Source: Treponema sp. UBA4692
Lineage (GTDB): Bacteria; Spirochaetota; Spirochaetia; Treponematales; Treponemataceae
Direction of reading: 5' to 3'
Assembly (NCBI GenBank): GCA_002404895.1
Contig: DHKO01000030.1
Location: 1 to 35,002, forward strand
DNA length: 35,002 nt
Each line of letters starts with the position of its first letter. Position 1 is the first letter of the stretch. Below the pieces are notes generated by a model, which ran no database searches, was not told the origin of the DNA, and saw only the letters and a program-made list of their open reading frames with translations. Of the stretch, positions 8,262 to 15,183 are shown piece by piece. The position numbers and the translations under genes are program-made.

Positions 8262-8753
8262 ATGGAACGTTATGTACTTTCAGTTTTAGTTGAGGACCAC
8301 GCAGGAGTTTTGAGCCGCGTTTCAGGACTTTTCAGCCGAAGAGGATTCAACATTGACTCGCTCACAGTTTGCGAGACGCACAATCCGGGGCAGTCGCGCA
8401 TGACAATTGTTGTGGTCGGCGACGAGCATATCCTAGAGCAGATTATAAAGCAGCTTTCAAAGCTCGTTGAAGTGATTTCGGTTTCGCACAGCCTGCCTTC
8501 CGAGACAACGCAGCGCGAAATGACGTTGATAAAAGTAAAGGCTTCGGGAACTGACCGTGCCGTAATCATTGAGACCTGCGAGATTTTCCGCGCGCATATT
8601 GTCGATGTGGCGCAGAATTCTGTTATTGTTGAGTCAACAGGAAGCGAGGACAAAATCAAGAGCCTTATCCGCCTGCTCGAGCCTTACGGAATTCTGGAGC
8701 TTTGCAAGACCGGACTTTGCTCGATGGACCGGGGCGAAAAAATCCTTAAATGA
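8262..8753 (+). CDS. ilvN: Acetolactate synthase small (regulatory) subunit
   Basis: A 163-residue IlvN/IlvH-type protein, the usual size. The N-terminal ACT domain (1-75) shows VLVEDHAGVLSRVSGLF, RRGFNIDSL and QSRMTIVV. The second half is the C-terminal ACT-like domain that contacts the catalytic subunit. It should bind the large subunit of acetohydroxyacid synthase and confer valine feedback on branched-chain amino-acid synthesis. No ilvB gene lies on either side in this window, which is unusual because the two are normally adjacent. The start is set by AAGGGGA about 6 nt upstream. The 3' end overlaps the convergent AraC gene by 8 bp. It follows the aromatic fusion after a GC-rich repeat. 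Confidence 0.93.
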   Translation: MERYVLSVLVEDHAGVLSRVSGLFSRRGFNIDSLTVCETHNPGQSRMTIVVVGDEHILEQIIKQLSKLVEVISVSHSLPSETTQREMTLIKVKASGTDRAVIIETCEIFRAHIVDVAQNSVIVESTGSEDKIKSLIRLLEPYGILELCKTGLCSMDRGEKILK

Positions 8754-9585
8754 TTTTTTGCGATTTATATTTGTGCGGACTTTTTCCGGTGAGTTTTTTG
8801 AACCAGCGGTCAAACTGCGTGATTGAGCCGAATCCGCACTGCAAAGCCACTTCCATAACCGAGCCGCCGCTTTTTTCAAGAAGCGCGCACGATTTTGCGA
8901 CTCTGAGCGAATTCACGTATTCAACAAAAGTGAAGTCCGTGAACTGCTTGAAGCTGCGGCTCAAATGGCTTGCCGTCATATTGAATCTTGAGGCGGTTTG
9001 TGAAAGATTTAAGTTTTCTGAAAAATGCGTGTTCACCCACTCGATAATTTCAGAAAAACGCTCGTTCATTATGAAAGCCGGAAGCGAATCAGATTTATTT
9101 TCAACGCTGTGACGGCTTGCAAAAACCAAAATTTCAGTCAAAATGCTCCACGAAAGAGCCTGATAATTTTTTTTCTGCCCGGAAAGCTCTTCTTCAAGCC
9201 GCGAAAACATCGAATTCATGATTTTCTGGTTTTTCTCGTCAAACTGAATCAGAACATTCATATTTTTCAGGATATTTCCGACCTCGCTTGAATGAGATTT
9301 TTTTGAGAACGGCAAATGGCTTTCATCGTCAAAAAAAATATTGAAAAGCGAGCAAATTTCGCCTTGAGCGTTTATCGCGCGGTGAAGAACGCCCGGAGCC
9401 ACAACGATGAACGCGCCTGCCTTCGCCTGAATCGTCTTGTTTCCGTAAAAAAACGTGCGCTCGCCTGAAACAATGTACAAAACTTCCCACCACGGATGAA
9501 AATGCCTGCGGGGATTCGTTTTCGCTTTTGATTTTTCAACGAGAGTAAACCCAAGGCTTTCCGAAGTGAACCTGAAATCGTCCAT
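8746..9585 (-). CDS. AraC-family transcriptional regulator with cupin sensor
   Basis: A 279-residue regulator. An N-terminal cupin-like domain (about 22-100: HFHPWWEVLYIVSGE, GAFIVVAPGVLHRA) should bind a small effector. The C-terminal double helix-turn-helix (about 172-275) contains NLSQTASRFNMTASHLSRSF and the AraC signature VALQCGFGSITQFDRWFKKLTGKSPHKY. It is divergent from the MATE exporter across 91 bp, the common arrangement of a local activator and its target. Two ACAAATTCTG direct repeats lie in that gap. There is no Shine-Dalgarno sequence; TAGAAT (9592-9597) ends 6 nt before the ATG, which suits a leaderless message. The stop codon lies inside the convergent ilvN stop region. Confidence 0.9.
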   Translation of the reverse strand: MDDFRFTSESLGFTLVEKSKAKTNPRRHFHPWWEVLYIVSGERTFFYGNKTIQAKAGAFIVVAPGVLHRAINAQGEICSLFNIFFDDESHLPFSKKSHSSEVGNILKNMNVLIQFDEKNQKIMNSMFSRLEEELSGQKKNYQALSWSILTEILVFASRHSVENKSDSLPAFIMNERFSEIIEWVNTHFSENLNLSQTASRFNMTASHLSRSFKQFTDFTFVEYVNSLRVAKSCALLEKSGGSVMEVALQCGFGSITQFDRWFKKLTGKSPHKYKSQKII

Positions 9586-9591
9586 AAAATG

Positions 9592-9670
9592 ATTCTACAT
9601 CAAAATCTGCACAAATTCTGTAAAAAACGACAAATTCTGAACAGGTTTTATCATCAAAATAGATTAAATT
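9592..9670. promoter_or_regulatory. Divergent promoter region with direct-repeat operator
   Basis: ACAAATTCTG occurs twice in the same orientation, at 9611-9620 and 9630-9639 (19 bp apart), between the AraC and MATE genes. AraC-family proteins bind direct repeats about two helical turns apart. -10-like hexamers stand exactly 6 nt from both start codons: TAGAAT (9592-9597, minus strand) and TAAATT (9665-9670, plus strand). Neither has a good -35, consistent with an activator-dependent promoter. Confidence 0.45.
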
Positions 9671-9676
9671 AATCGT

Positions 9677-11122
9677 ATGGAATCAATTAAAACAAATTCA
9701 TCTGAACAAAATTCAATCGAGCTAAACAAAAAAGAATCCAGCCGCCGGTTATTGATGATTTCTGGCAGCCAGATTAAGGCGATGATTTTTATTTCGCTTC
9801 CGCTTGTCTTTTACGCCTGCATCGGGCAGATTTTCCAGCTGATTGACACGATTATCGCCGCGAACATGAGCGCGAACACAGTTTCAACCGTAAGTTTTGT
9901 GGCGCAGCTTGAAAAAATGATTGTCGCAATCGCCACAGCTATTTCTGTTGGAGGCGGAGTCTTAATCGGGCGGACTTTCGGCTCTGGAGATATGCAAAAA
10001 TTCCGCCGCGAAGTGAACACGCTTTTCTTCCTCGGAATTTTCGCAGGCCTTGCAATCTTGATTCTTACGATTCCAGGAATGCACACAATCTTGAAGCTTT
10101 TAAAAATGCCAGACGAGCTTTTGCTTCAGGGAACGGTTTATTCTTCGCTTTTGATTGGAAGCTGCCTTTTTCAGTTCATCAACACGATTTTCTTTGCGAT
10201 TCAAAAGGCAAAAGGAACCACAAAAATCATAATGTTCGGAAATCTGCTTGTTCTTGCAATCAAGACTTCGCTGAACATTCTCACAATGAATCTCATCAAG
10301 ATGAACATAATTTCAGCCGACGCGGGAATCTATTTCTTGCCGGTTGCAACAATTCTCGCGCATTTCACGCTAACTGTAATCGCGTTCTTCAATATGGCGA
10401 GCAAAAAAAATCCTTTCAGGCTTGATTTTAAGCTCTGCGAATTCAAAAGCTTTTTTCTAAAGCCTGTCGCAAATTTGAGCGTTCCGGTTTTCTTTGAGAA
10501 ATTTATTTTCGCGTTTGGAAAAGCGATTGTGAATTCAATGTGCGCCTCGCTCGGCACAACTGTAATCGGCGCGCTTGGAGTAAGCGACAGAATCTGCGGT
10601 CTTTCAACAAACCCGATTTCAGGATTTCAGGAAGCGGAATCGAGCCTTGTCTCAAACAACATCGGCGCAAAGCAGATTGAGCGGGCAGTCAGCTTTTTTT
10701 ACCGCACGCTGATTCTCACGATGAGCTACACAATCACATTTTTCTTAATCACGGGAATTTTCAAAAGCCAGATAATCGGAACTTTCGCAAAAGGAGACAC
10801 GAATTTTGCGGCGGAAATCTCGCAAATCTACAACTGGGAGCGTTTCGACACGATTCTTGTCGCGCTTAACACTTCGGTGATGGGACTTTTGTACGGATTC
10901 GGAAAAACGAAAGTGAGCATGGTCATCAATATCTCGCGGCTTTTCGTCTTTAGAATTCCGTTCCTGCTGCTTTTCTTGTACGCTCCGGGACTTTACGCGA
11001 AAGTCGGGCTTGCAGGAATCGGAATGGCGATGTGCATTTCAAACAGCTGCACTGGAATTACCGCAGGAATTTACGCGTTCTGCTTTATCAGAAAGCTAAA
11101 GAAATCAGACAAGCAAAATTAA
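9677..11122 (+). CDS. MATE-family multidrug/cation efflux transporter
   Basis: A 481-residue inner-membrane protein with about 12 hydrophobic segments and the two-lobed MATE layout. The first starts at MIFISLPLVFYACIGQIFQ with the DTIIAANM segment typical of MATE helix 1-2. IATAISVGGGVLIGRTFGSGD near 100 matches the family. The second lobe repeats it (FEKFIFAFGKAIVNS, then ISGFQEAESSLVSNNIGAKQ). It would export cationic compounds by Na+ or H+ antiport; the substrate is unknown. It is divergent from an AraC-type regulator, which probably controls it. No Shine-Dalgarno sequence is visible, and TAAATT ends 6 nt before the ATG. A strong terminator follows. Confidence 0.9.
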   Translation: MESIKTNSSEQNSIELNKKESSRRLLMISGSQIKAMIFISLPLVFYACIGQIFQLIDTIIAANMSANTVSTVSFVAQLEKMIVAIATAISVGGGVLIGRTFGSGDMQKFRREVNTLFFLGIFAGLAILILTIPGMHTILKLLKMPDELLLQGTVYSSLLIGSCLFQFINTIFFAIQKAKGTTKIIMFGNLLVLAIKTSLNILTMNLIKMNIISADAGIYFLPVATILAHFTLTVIAFFNMASKKNPFRLDFKLCEFKSFFLKPVANLSVPVFFEKFIFAFGKAIVNSMCASLGTTVIGALGVSDRICGLSTNPISGFQEAESSLVSNNIGAKQIERAVSFFYRTLILTMSYTITFFLITGIFKSQIIGTFAKGDTNFAAEISQIYNWERFDTILVALNTSVMGLLYGFGKTKVSMVINISRLFVFRIPFLLLFLYAPGLYAKVGLAGIGMAMCISNSCTGITAGIYAFCFIRKLKKSDKQN

Positions 11123-11159
11123 AGTCTCTTAAATCTGAATTTGCAAAATGAGAAAACGT

Positions 11160-11202
11160 GGCTGGCAAAATGAAGCGCATTTCATTTTGCTAGCCTTTTT
11201 TT
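11160..11202 (+). terminator. Rho-independent terminator of the MATE gene
   Basis: A 15-bp stem, GGCTGGCAAAATGAA (11160-11174) with TTCATTTTGCTAGCC (11181-11195), has a single G-U pair and a 6-nt loop and is followed by seven T. Confidence 0.95.
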
Positions 11203-11253
11203 GTGTTTCGCAACTAAAAATCTTCCTGAATAGAATTTCATAATTTTTTTCGA

Positions 11254-11259
11254 TATAAT
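11254..11259 (+). promoter_or_regulatory. -10 box before the flavodoxin-like gene
   Basis: A perfect TATAAT lies 33 bp before ATG 11293 in very AT-rich DNA. I see no convincing -35 at 16-18 nt. It may drive both this gene and aroC. Confidence 0.5.
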
Positions 11260-11292
11260 TTTCTTATTCTTGAAGAAGAATTGGAGGAAAAA

Positions 11293-11874
11293 ATGAAAGT
11301 ATTGCTTATAAACGGAAGCCGACGCGACAACGCCTGCACATTCACAGGACTTTCAATCGTTGCAAAAGCGTTGAACGAGAACGGAATCGAGACTGAAATC
11401 TTCAATGTTGGAAACCGCGTTCACAACGGACAAATCGAGGACGTTCTAAAAGAAGCCGCAGAAAAAATCAAAGATTCAGACGGAATTGTTGTCGGCTCGC
11501 CAGTTTATTACGCTTCTCCAAGCGGCGAGCTTGTCTATTTTCTCGACAGATTTTTTGGACGCTGCGTTGACGCTTTGCGCTACAAGCCTGCGGCGGCAAT
11601 TTCCTCTTGCAGACGCGCTGGAAACACGGCCTGCCTTGACGTTCTTCTAAAATATTTTTCCTACAACCAGATGCCGATTGTCTCTTCAAGATACTGGAAT
11701 GAAATTCACGGCTCAAAGCCTGAAGACATTCTGAAAGACGAGGAAGGCGTTCAGATTATGAGAATTCTCGGACAAAATATGGCGTGGATTCTAAAGTCAA
11801 TCGAGGCAGGGAAAAAAGCTGGAATCGCGCAGCCAAAGACAGAAGATAACATCTACACGAATTTTATAAGATAG
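11293..11874 (+). CDS. Flavodoxin-like NAD(P)H-dependent FMN reductase family protein
   Basis: A 193-residue flavodoxin-fold oxidoreductase. It begins MKVLLINGSRRDNACTF, the strand and phosphate-binding loop (NGSxR...) of the NADPH-dependent FMN reductase / iron-sulfur flavoprotein family. GIVVGSPVYYASPSGELVYFLDR (about 72-94) is the second FMN contact, typical of this family. It would bind FMN and reduce quinones, flavins or other acceptors; the true substrate is unknown. The start is ATG 11293 because GGAGG lies 6 nt upstream; the TTG at 11281 overlaps that ribosome site. aroC follows 32 bp later on the same strand, so the two may be cotranscribed. Confidence 0.85.
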   Translation: MKVLLINGSRRDNACTFTGLSIVAKALNENGIETEIFNVGNRVHNGQIEDVLKEAAEKIKDSDGIVVGSPVYYASPSGELVYFLDRFFGRCVDALRYKPAAAISSCRRAGNTACLDVLLKYFSYNQMPIVSSRYWNEIHGSKPEDILKDEEGVQIMRILGQNMAWILKSIEAGKKAGIAQPKTEDNIYTNFIR

Positions 11875-11906
11875 AAATTCTTAATTTTGCATTGTGAATT
11901 AAAAAA

Positions 11907-13016
11907 ATGGCACAGAACACATTTGGAACAATTTTTAAGGTTACAACTTTTGGAGAAAGCCACGGCGCGGGCTTGGGCTGCATTGTTGACGGAGTTCCTG
12001 CGGGAGCAGAAATCGACGCGGAGAAAATTCAGGCGGCTCTTGACCGAAGAAAGCCCGGGCAGAGTTTCGGCGGAAAAAACAACGCATCCGTAACATCTCG
12101 TAAGGAAGACGACAAAGCGGAAATCTTAAGCGGAATTTTTGAGGGAAAAGCCGAGGGAACGCCAATCGGAATCGTAATACGGAACACAAGCCAGCACTCA
12201 AAAGACTACGGAAACCTTGCGAACACTTTCCGTCCCGGGCACGCAGACTTTTCCTTTTACGCAAAATACGGCTTCCGCGATTACAGAGGCGGCGGACGCT
12301 CAAGCGGAAGAGAAACGGCCGCCCGAGTTGCGGCAGGAGAAATCGCACGGCAAGTTTTGGAGCAGCTTTGCGGAATAAAAATCACAGCGTACACAGAACG
12401 CGCGGCTGGAATTTCAATTGAAAAAGTCGATTTTTCAGAAATCGAGCAGAATTCGCTTCGCGCGGCAGACTCAAAAGCAGCCGAAAAAATGAACGCAAAA
12501 ATCGAGGAAATCCGGGCGGGTAAGGACAGCGCAGGCGGAGTTGTCGCATGCAAAATCCAGAACGTTCCGGCAGGACTTGGCGAGCCGGTTTTTGGAAAGC
12601 TTGACGCGGAACTTGCAAAAGCGATTGTCGGAATCGGAGCTGTGAAAGGAATTGAATTTGGAGACGGATTTGACGCGGCAGACTCGACAGGAAGCGTGAA
12701 CAACGACAAAATGCGCGCCTCAAAAGACGGAAAATCCGTTGAATTTGAGTCAAACCATGCTGGCGGAATCATAGGCGGAATTTCAAACGGAAACGAGATT
12801 TTCTTCCGCGCTGCGGTAAAGCCGGTTCCAAGCATTTTCAGAAGCCAAGAGACAATTTCTGTTGATGAAGCAGGAAAATACACAGACTCAGACCTTGTGA
12901 TTGAAGGCAGGCACGATGTTTGCCTTTGCCCGAGAATCGTGCCGGTAATCGAAGCGATGGCGGCAATCACATTGCTGGATTTGTATTTGCAGAACAGGGC
13001 AAGCAAGCTGCGTTAG
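11907..13016 (+). CDS. aroC: Chorismate synthase
   Basis: A 369-residue enzyme of the last shikimate step, converting 5-enolpyruvylshikimate-3-phosphate to chorismate with reduced FMN. Family signatures are all visible: GESHGAGLGCIVDGVPAG near residue 14, the RRKPGQ motif, RPGHADFSF and YRGGGRSSGRETAARVAAG (about 110-145), SNHAGGIIGGISNG and the C-terminal GRHDVCLCPR...EAM. Length is standard. It supplies chorismate upstream of the prephenate dehydratase made by the fusion gene at 6074. There is no Shine-Dalgarno sequence. A neighbouring flavin reductase could supply reduced FMN, but that is speculation. The stop codon TAG (13014-13016) lies inside the first bases of a dispersed GC-rich repeat. 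Confidence 0.95.
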   Translation: MAQNTFGTIFKVTTFGESHGAGLGCIVDGVPAGAEIDAEKIQAALDRRKPGQSFGGKNNASVTSRKEDDKAEILSGIFEGKAEGTPIGIVIRNTSQHSKDYGNLANTFRPGHADFSFYAKYGFRDYRGGGRSSGRETAARVAAGEIARQVLEQLCGIKITAYTERAAGISIEKVDFSEIEQNSLRAADSKAAEKMNAKIEEIRAGKDSAGGVVACKIQNVPAGLGEPVFGKLDAELAKAIVGIGAVKGIEFGDGFDAADSTGSVNNDKMRASKDGKSVEFESNHAGGIIGGISNGNEIFFRAAVKPVPSIFRSQETISVDEAGKYTDSDLVIEGRHDVCLCPRIVPVIEAMAAITLLDLYLQNRASKLR

Positions 13017-13149
13017 GCAATGGAGCAACGCCGCAGGCGGCCACTGGACTGGAGCGGAGCGCAAGGAAGCGGCTGGAGCGAAAGCGGAATTGCGGAACTG
13101 CCGCCGCCGTTTTCGCGGGTTGTTCCCCGCGAAAACGCGAACGCCCTAA
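13010..13149. repeat. GC-rich dispersed element, copy 2, overlapping the aroC stop
   Basis: Runs from GCGTTAGG (13010-13017) to GAACGCCCTAA (13139-13149). The TAG of its first bases is the aroC stop codon. It contains a 12-bp hairpin, CGTTTTCGCGGG (13108-13119) with CCCGCGAAAACG (13126-13137), without a T run. It sits between convergent genes and could act as a weak transcription barrier. Related to the copy at 8059-8200. Confidence 0.55.
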
Positions 13150-13231
13150 AATTTAGAAATCACAATGTTTTTAATGAACTAAAAAAATGCCGGGAATGAC
13201 AAAAACGCGAAATTTTCAGGCTTTTCTAAAG

Positions 13232-14704
13232 CTAAAGTTTCCAGCTGACGAGCGCGCCTAAGAGCCTTCCGAAAACGCCGGCTTTTTCCTGCGTTCTGTC
13301 GGCAACGAGCGGAATGGTTTCAAGCACGGCGTTTTCCGAAATGTACTGAATCTGGCCGTAAACCTCGCCCTCTTTTACGCCGCCGTAAATAAATTTTGGA
13401 AGCTGAACCGAGATTTTGATTTTTCCGGCTTCCTCTTTCGCGCTTAAATCTGAAGATTTTTTGACCGTGAGCGGATTTTCCCATGCGGGAACGAGCTTCA
13501 CAAACCTTCCAGAGACATTTTTCGAGCCGATTGCAGGCACAACAAAGCCGTTTTCAAAGCCTTCGGAAAGTTTTTCAGACGGGAAAAAGTCCGCGAAATT
13601 TGAAAAAGCCCATTCCATCATCTCCTCGCCGTCGTGGACGCGCCCTGCGTTTCCCTGCTTTGAGCCGACTCCGCGACCGCGCAAAGTTACAGAGATAAAA
13701 CGCGTTCCGTCGCGCTTAGCGGTGAGAGCAAGATTGTAGCCGCTTTCATAAATGAATCCTGTCTTGATTCCGTCGCAGCCGTCAAGAACTCCCAAAAGCG
13801 GATTTGTGTTCCGCTGGTAAATTGCAAGAGAGTCGCCTTTTTCTTTCTGCCAGCTCGGAAGATTTTTTTCAAGCGGATATTTTATGCTCGGCGCGGAATG
13901 AAATTCCTCGATTCCCTGCGGATATTTTTTCACGTATTCAAAGCAAAATGCCGCAAGCTCGCGCGCAGTCGTAAGATTATGCTCGTCGTAGCCGCTCGGC
14001 TCCACAAAATGCGTCTTTTCAAGCCCGAGATTTCTGCAAGCCTCGTTCATTCGCTCAACAAAAGCGTTCGTGCTTCCGGAAATGTAATTCGCCACAGCCA
14101 AGGCAGCGTCGTTCCCGGAAGCCACGGCAAGACCTTTCAAAAGCTCGCGGAGCGTTACTGTCTGCCCCTGCCCCAAAAACATAAGAGAAGCGTCGCGCGG
14201 CATATTCACAGCCCAGCTTTTCTCGGGAAGAGGCACAACATCGTCAAGCGAGAAACGCCCCGAAGCAACGTCCTCAAAAACGAGATACATCACAAAAAGT
14301 TTCGTGAGAGACGCAGGCGGAATCACCTCGTCGGCGTTTTTCTCAAAAAGAATGTTACCATTGGAAGCATCAATCAAAATCGCAGAGCCAGCCCACACGT
14401 CAAGATTAGCGTTGGTCTCAAAAGAAGGATTTTTAAGGAGCTTTGCCCGCTCGTCAGGATATTTCTGGTCGAGAAGAGAATTAAGAGCGGCTTTTGAATC
14501 CGCTGAAAGCTCCACAAAATTCTGTTTCTTCGTGAAAGACGAGGCGTAAATGTTAAAAGAAATCACCGCGGCGAAAACTAAGACCAGCGCGCCAAGCGCA
14601 AAAGCAAGATATTTTTTTGTCTTTAAAGATTTCTGATTTTTGCTCGAACCGTTTTTAAGATTCACAAACTCACCCGAAACGTCATTTTCATCATTGTAAA
14701 GCAT
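13232..14704 (-). CDS. dacA: D-alanyl-D-alanine carboxypeptidase (S11, PBP5/6 type)
   Basis: A 490-residue membrane-anchored penicillin-binding protein that trims the terminal D-Ala from peptidoglycan stem peptides. A single N-terminal TM segment (about 31-50) replaces the usual cleaved signal and C-terminal amphipathic anchor, so the enzyme should face the periplasm. Catalytic motifs: SLTK at 132-135 (nucleophile Ser and Lys), SGN at 196-198 and KTG at 314-316. A C-terminal beta domain follows (about 380-475). The first 28 residues are Asn/Asp/Lys-rich and cytoplasmic. There is no Shine-Dalgarno sequence; TAAAAT (14711-14716) ends exactly 6 nt before the ATG. It is convergent with aroC across a GC-rich repeat. 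Confidence 0.92.
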   Translation of the reverse strand: MLYNDENDVSGEFVNLKNGSSKNQKSLKTKKYLAFALGALVLVFAAVISFNIYASSFTKKQNFVELSADSKAALNSLLDQKYPDERAKLLKNPSFETNANLDVWAGSAILIDASNGNILFEKNADEVIPPASLTKLFVMYLVFEDVASGRFSLDDVVPLPEKSWAVNMPRDASLMFLGQGQTVTLRELLKGLAVASGNDAALAVANYISGSTNAFVERMNEACRNLGLEKTHFVEPSGYDEHNLTTARELAAFCFEYVKKYPQGIEEFHSAPSIKYPLEKNLPSWQKEKGDSLAIYQRNTNPLLGVLDGCDGIKTGFIYESGYNLALTAKRDGTRFISVTLRGRGVGSKQGNAGRVHDGEEMMEWAFSNFADFFPSEKLSEGFENGFVVPAIGSKNVSGRFVKLVPAWENPLTVKKSSDLSAKEEAGKIKISVQLPKFIYGGVKEGEVYGQIQYISENAVLETIPLVADRTQEKAGVFGRLLGALVSWKL

Positions 14705-14710
14705 AGGAAG

Positions 14711-14716
14711 ATTTTA
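14711..14716 (-). promoter_or_regulatory. -10 box placed for a leaderless dacA transcript
   Basis: On the minus strand the order is TAAAAT, then CTTCCT, then ATG. The hexamer is 6 nt from the start codon, as for the genes at 6074, 9585, 9677 and 32388. The -35 region is weak (TTTTCC at about 17 nt). Confidence 0.4.
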
Positions 14717-14786
14717 GCAGAAAAGGGAAATGTGGAAAAGAAAGGCGGGATGTGGGCAGCGGGGCACGGAACAAGGGAAGAGGGAT

Positions 14787-14832
14787 ACGGATTTTAGCGG
14801 ACAGCACGGATTCATGCTGACGCACACGGATT
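14787..14832. repeat. Short direct repeats ACGGATT
   Basis: ACGGATT occurs at 14787, 14806 and 14826, spaced 19 and 20 bp, upstream of dacA. The rest of each unit differs (GCGGACAGC versus CTGACGCAC). No function is apparent. Confidence 0.4.
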
Positions 14833-14916
14833 ATTTTTGTTTGTGATTACCGTTTTGTTTCGTAATCTGCCAGACAGCGCGGAATTTTTTCCCGAAAGCG
14901 AAAATTTGTATTCGTT

Positions 14917-15129
14917 TTCGGGAAAGTCCCGATTGCTTATTTTTTATATTTTGAGATTCGGGGTGTTCCCGATTTACGTTTTTTAAGAAAGCAGCTTTCG
15001 GGAAGCTCCCGATTTGCGATTTTAAGAAAAAACGGTCTTCGGGAAGCTCCCGATTGTCAATTTCCGATAAAAATAACTTTCGGGAAAATCCCGATTGATG
15101 TTTTTTCCTAAAGTTGCGTTTCGGGAAAA
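14917..15129. repeat. Tandem array of 18-bp palindromic repeats, 40-41 bp period (CRISPR-like)
   Basis: Five repeats TTCGGGNNNNTCCCGATT start at 14917, 14957, 14997, 15038 and 15079, and a decayed sixth starts at 15120. The third and fourth are identical. The core CGGGAAGCTCCCG is a 13-bp inverted repeat, with compensated arms in all five full copies. The intervening 22, 22, 23, 23 and 23 bp differ from one another. The layout is like a small CRISPR array, but the repeats are too short for known types and no cas gene is nearby. The array fills most of the 480-bp gap between dacA and the pectin esterase gene. Confidence 0.7.
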
Positions 15130-15132
15130 CTA

Positions 15133-15181
15133 CGGCGGCAAAGTGCTTAGCACACAGGCTTCGCACACCGCCGCAACGCCC
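15133..15181. repeat. GC-rich dispersed element end, copy 3
   Basis: CGGCGG (15133-15138) pairs with CCGCCG (15169-15174), and inside is GTGC/GCAC. It ends CAACGCCC, the terminus shared with the elements at 8059, 13010 and 30474. It abuts the stop codon of the pectin esterase gene, whose 3' end it may help define. Confidence 0.4.
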
Positions 15182-15183
15182 TG

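Noticed and set aside
14917..15129. Genuine CRISPR array
   Set aside because: Repeats are only 18 bp, spacers 22-23 bp, repeat centres vary and no cas gene is present in 35 kb. Reported as CRISPR-like only.
14831..15166. Minus-strand frame of 111 codons through the palindromic array
   Set aside because: The repeat period is 40-41 bp, not a multiple of three, so repeats are read in shifting frames; there is no ribosome site and no domain.
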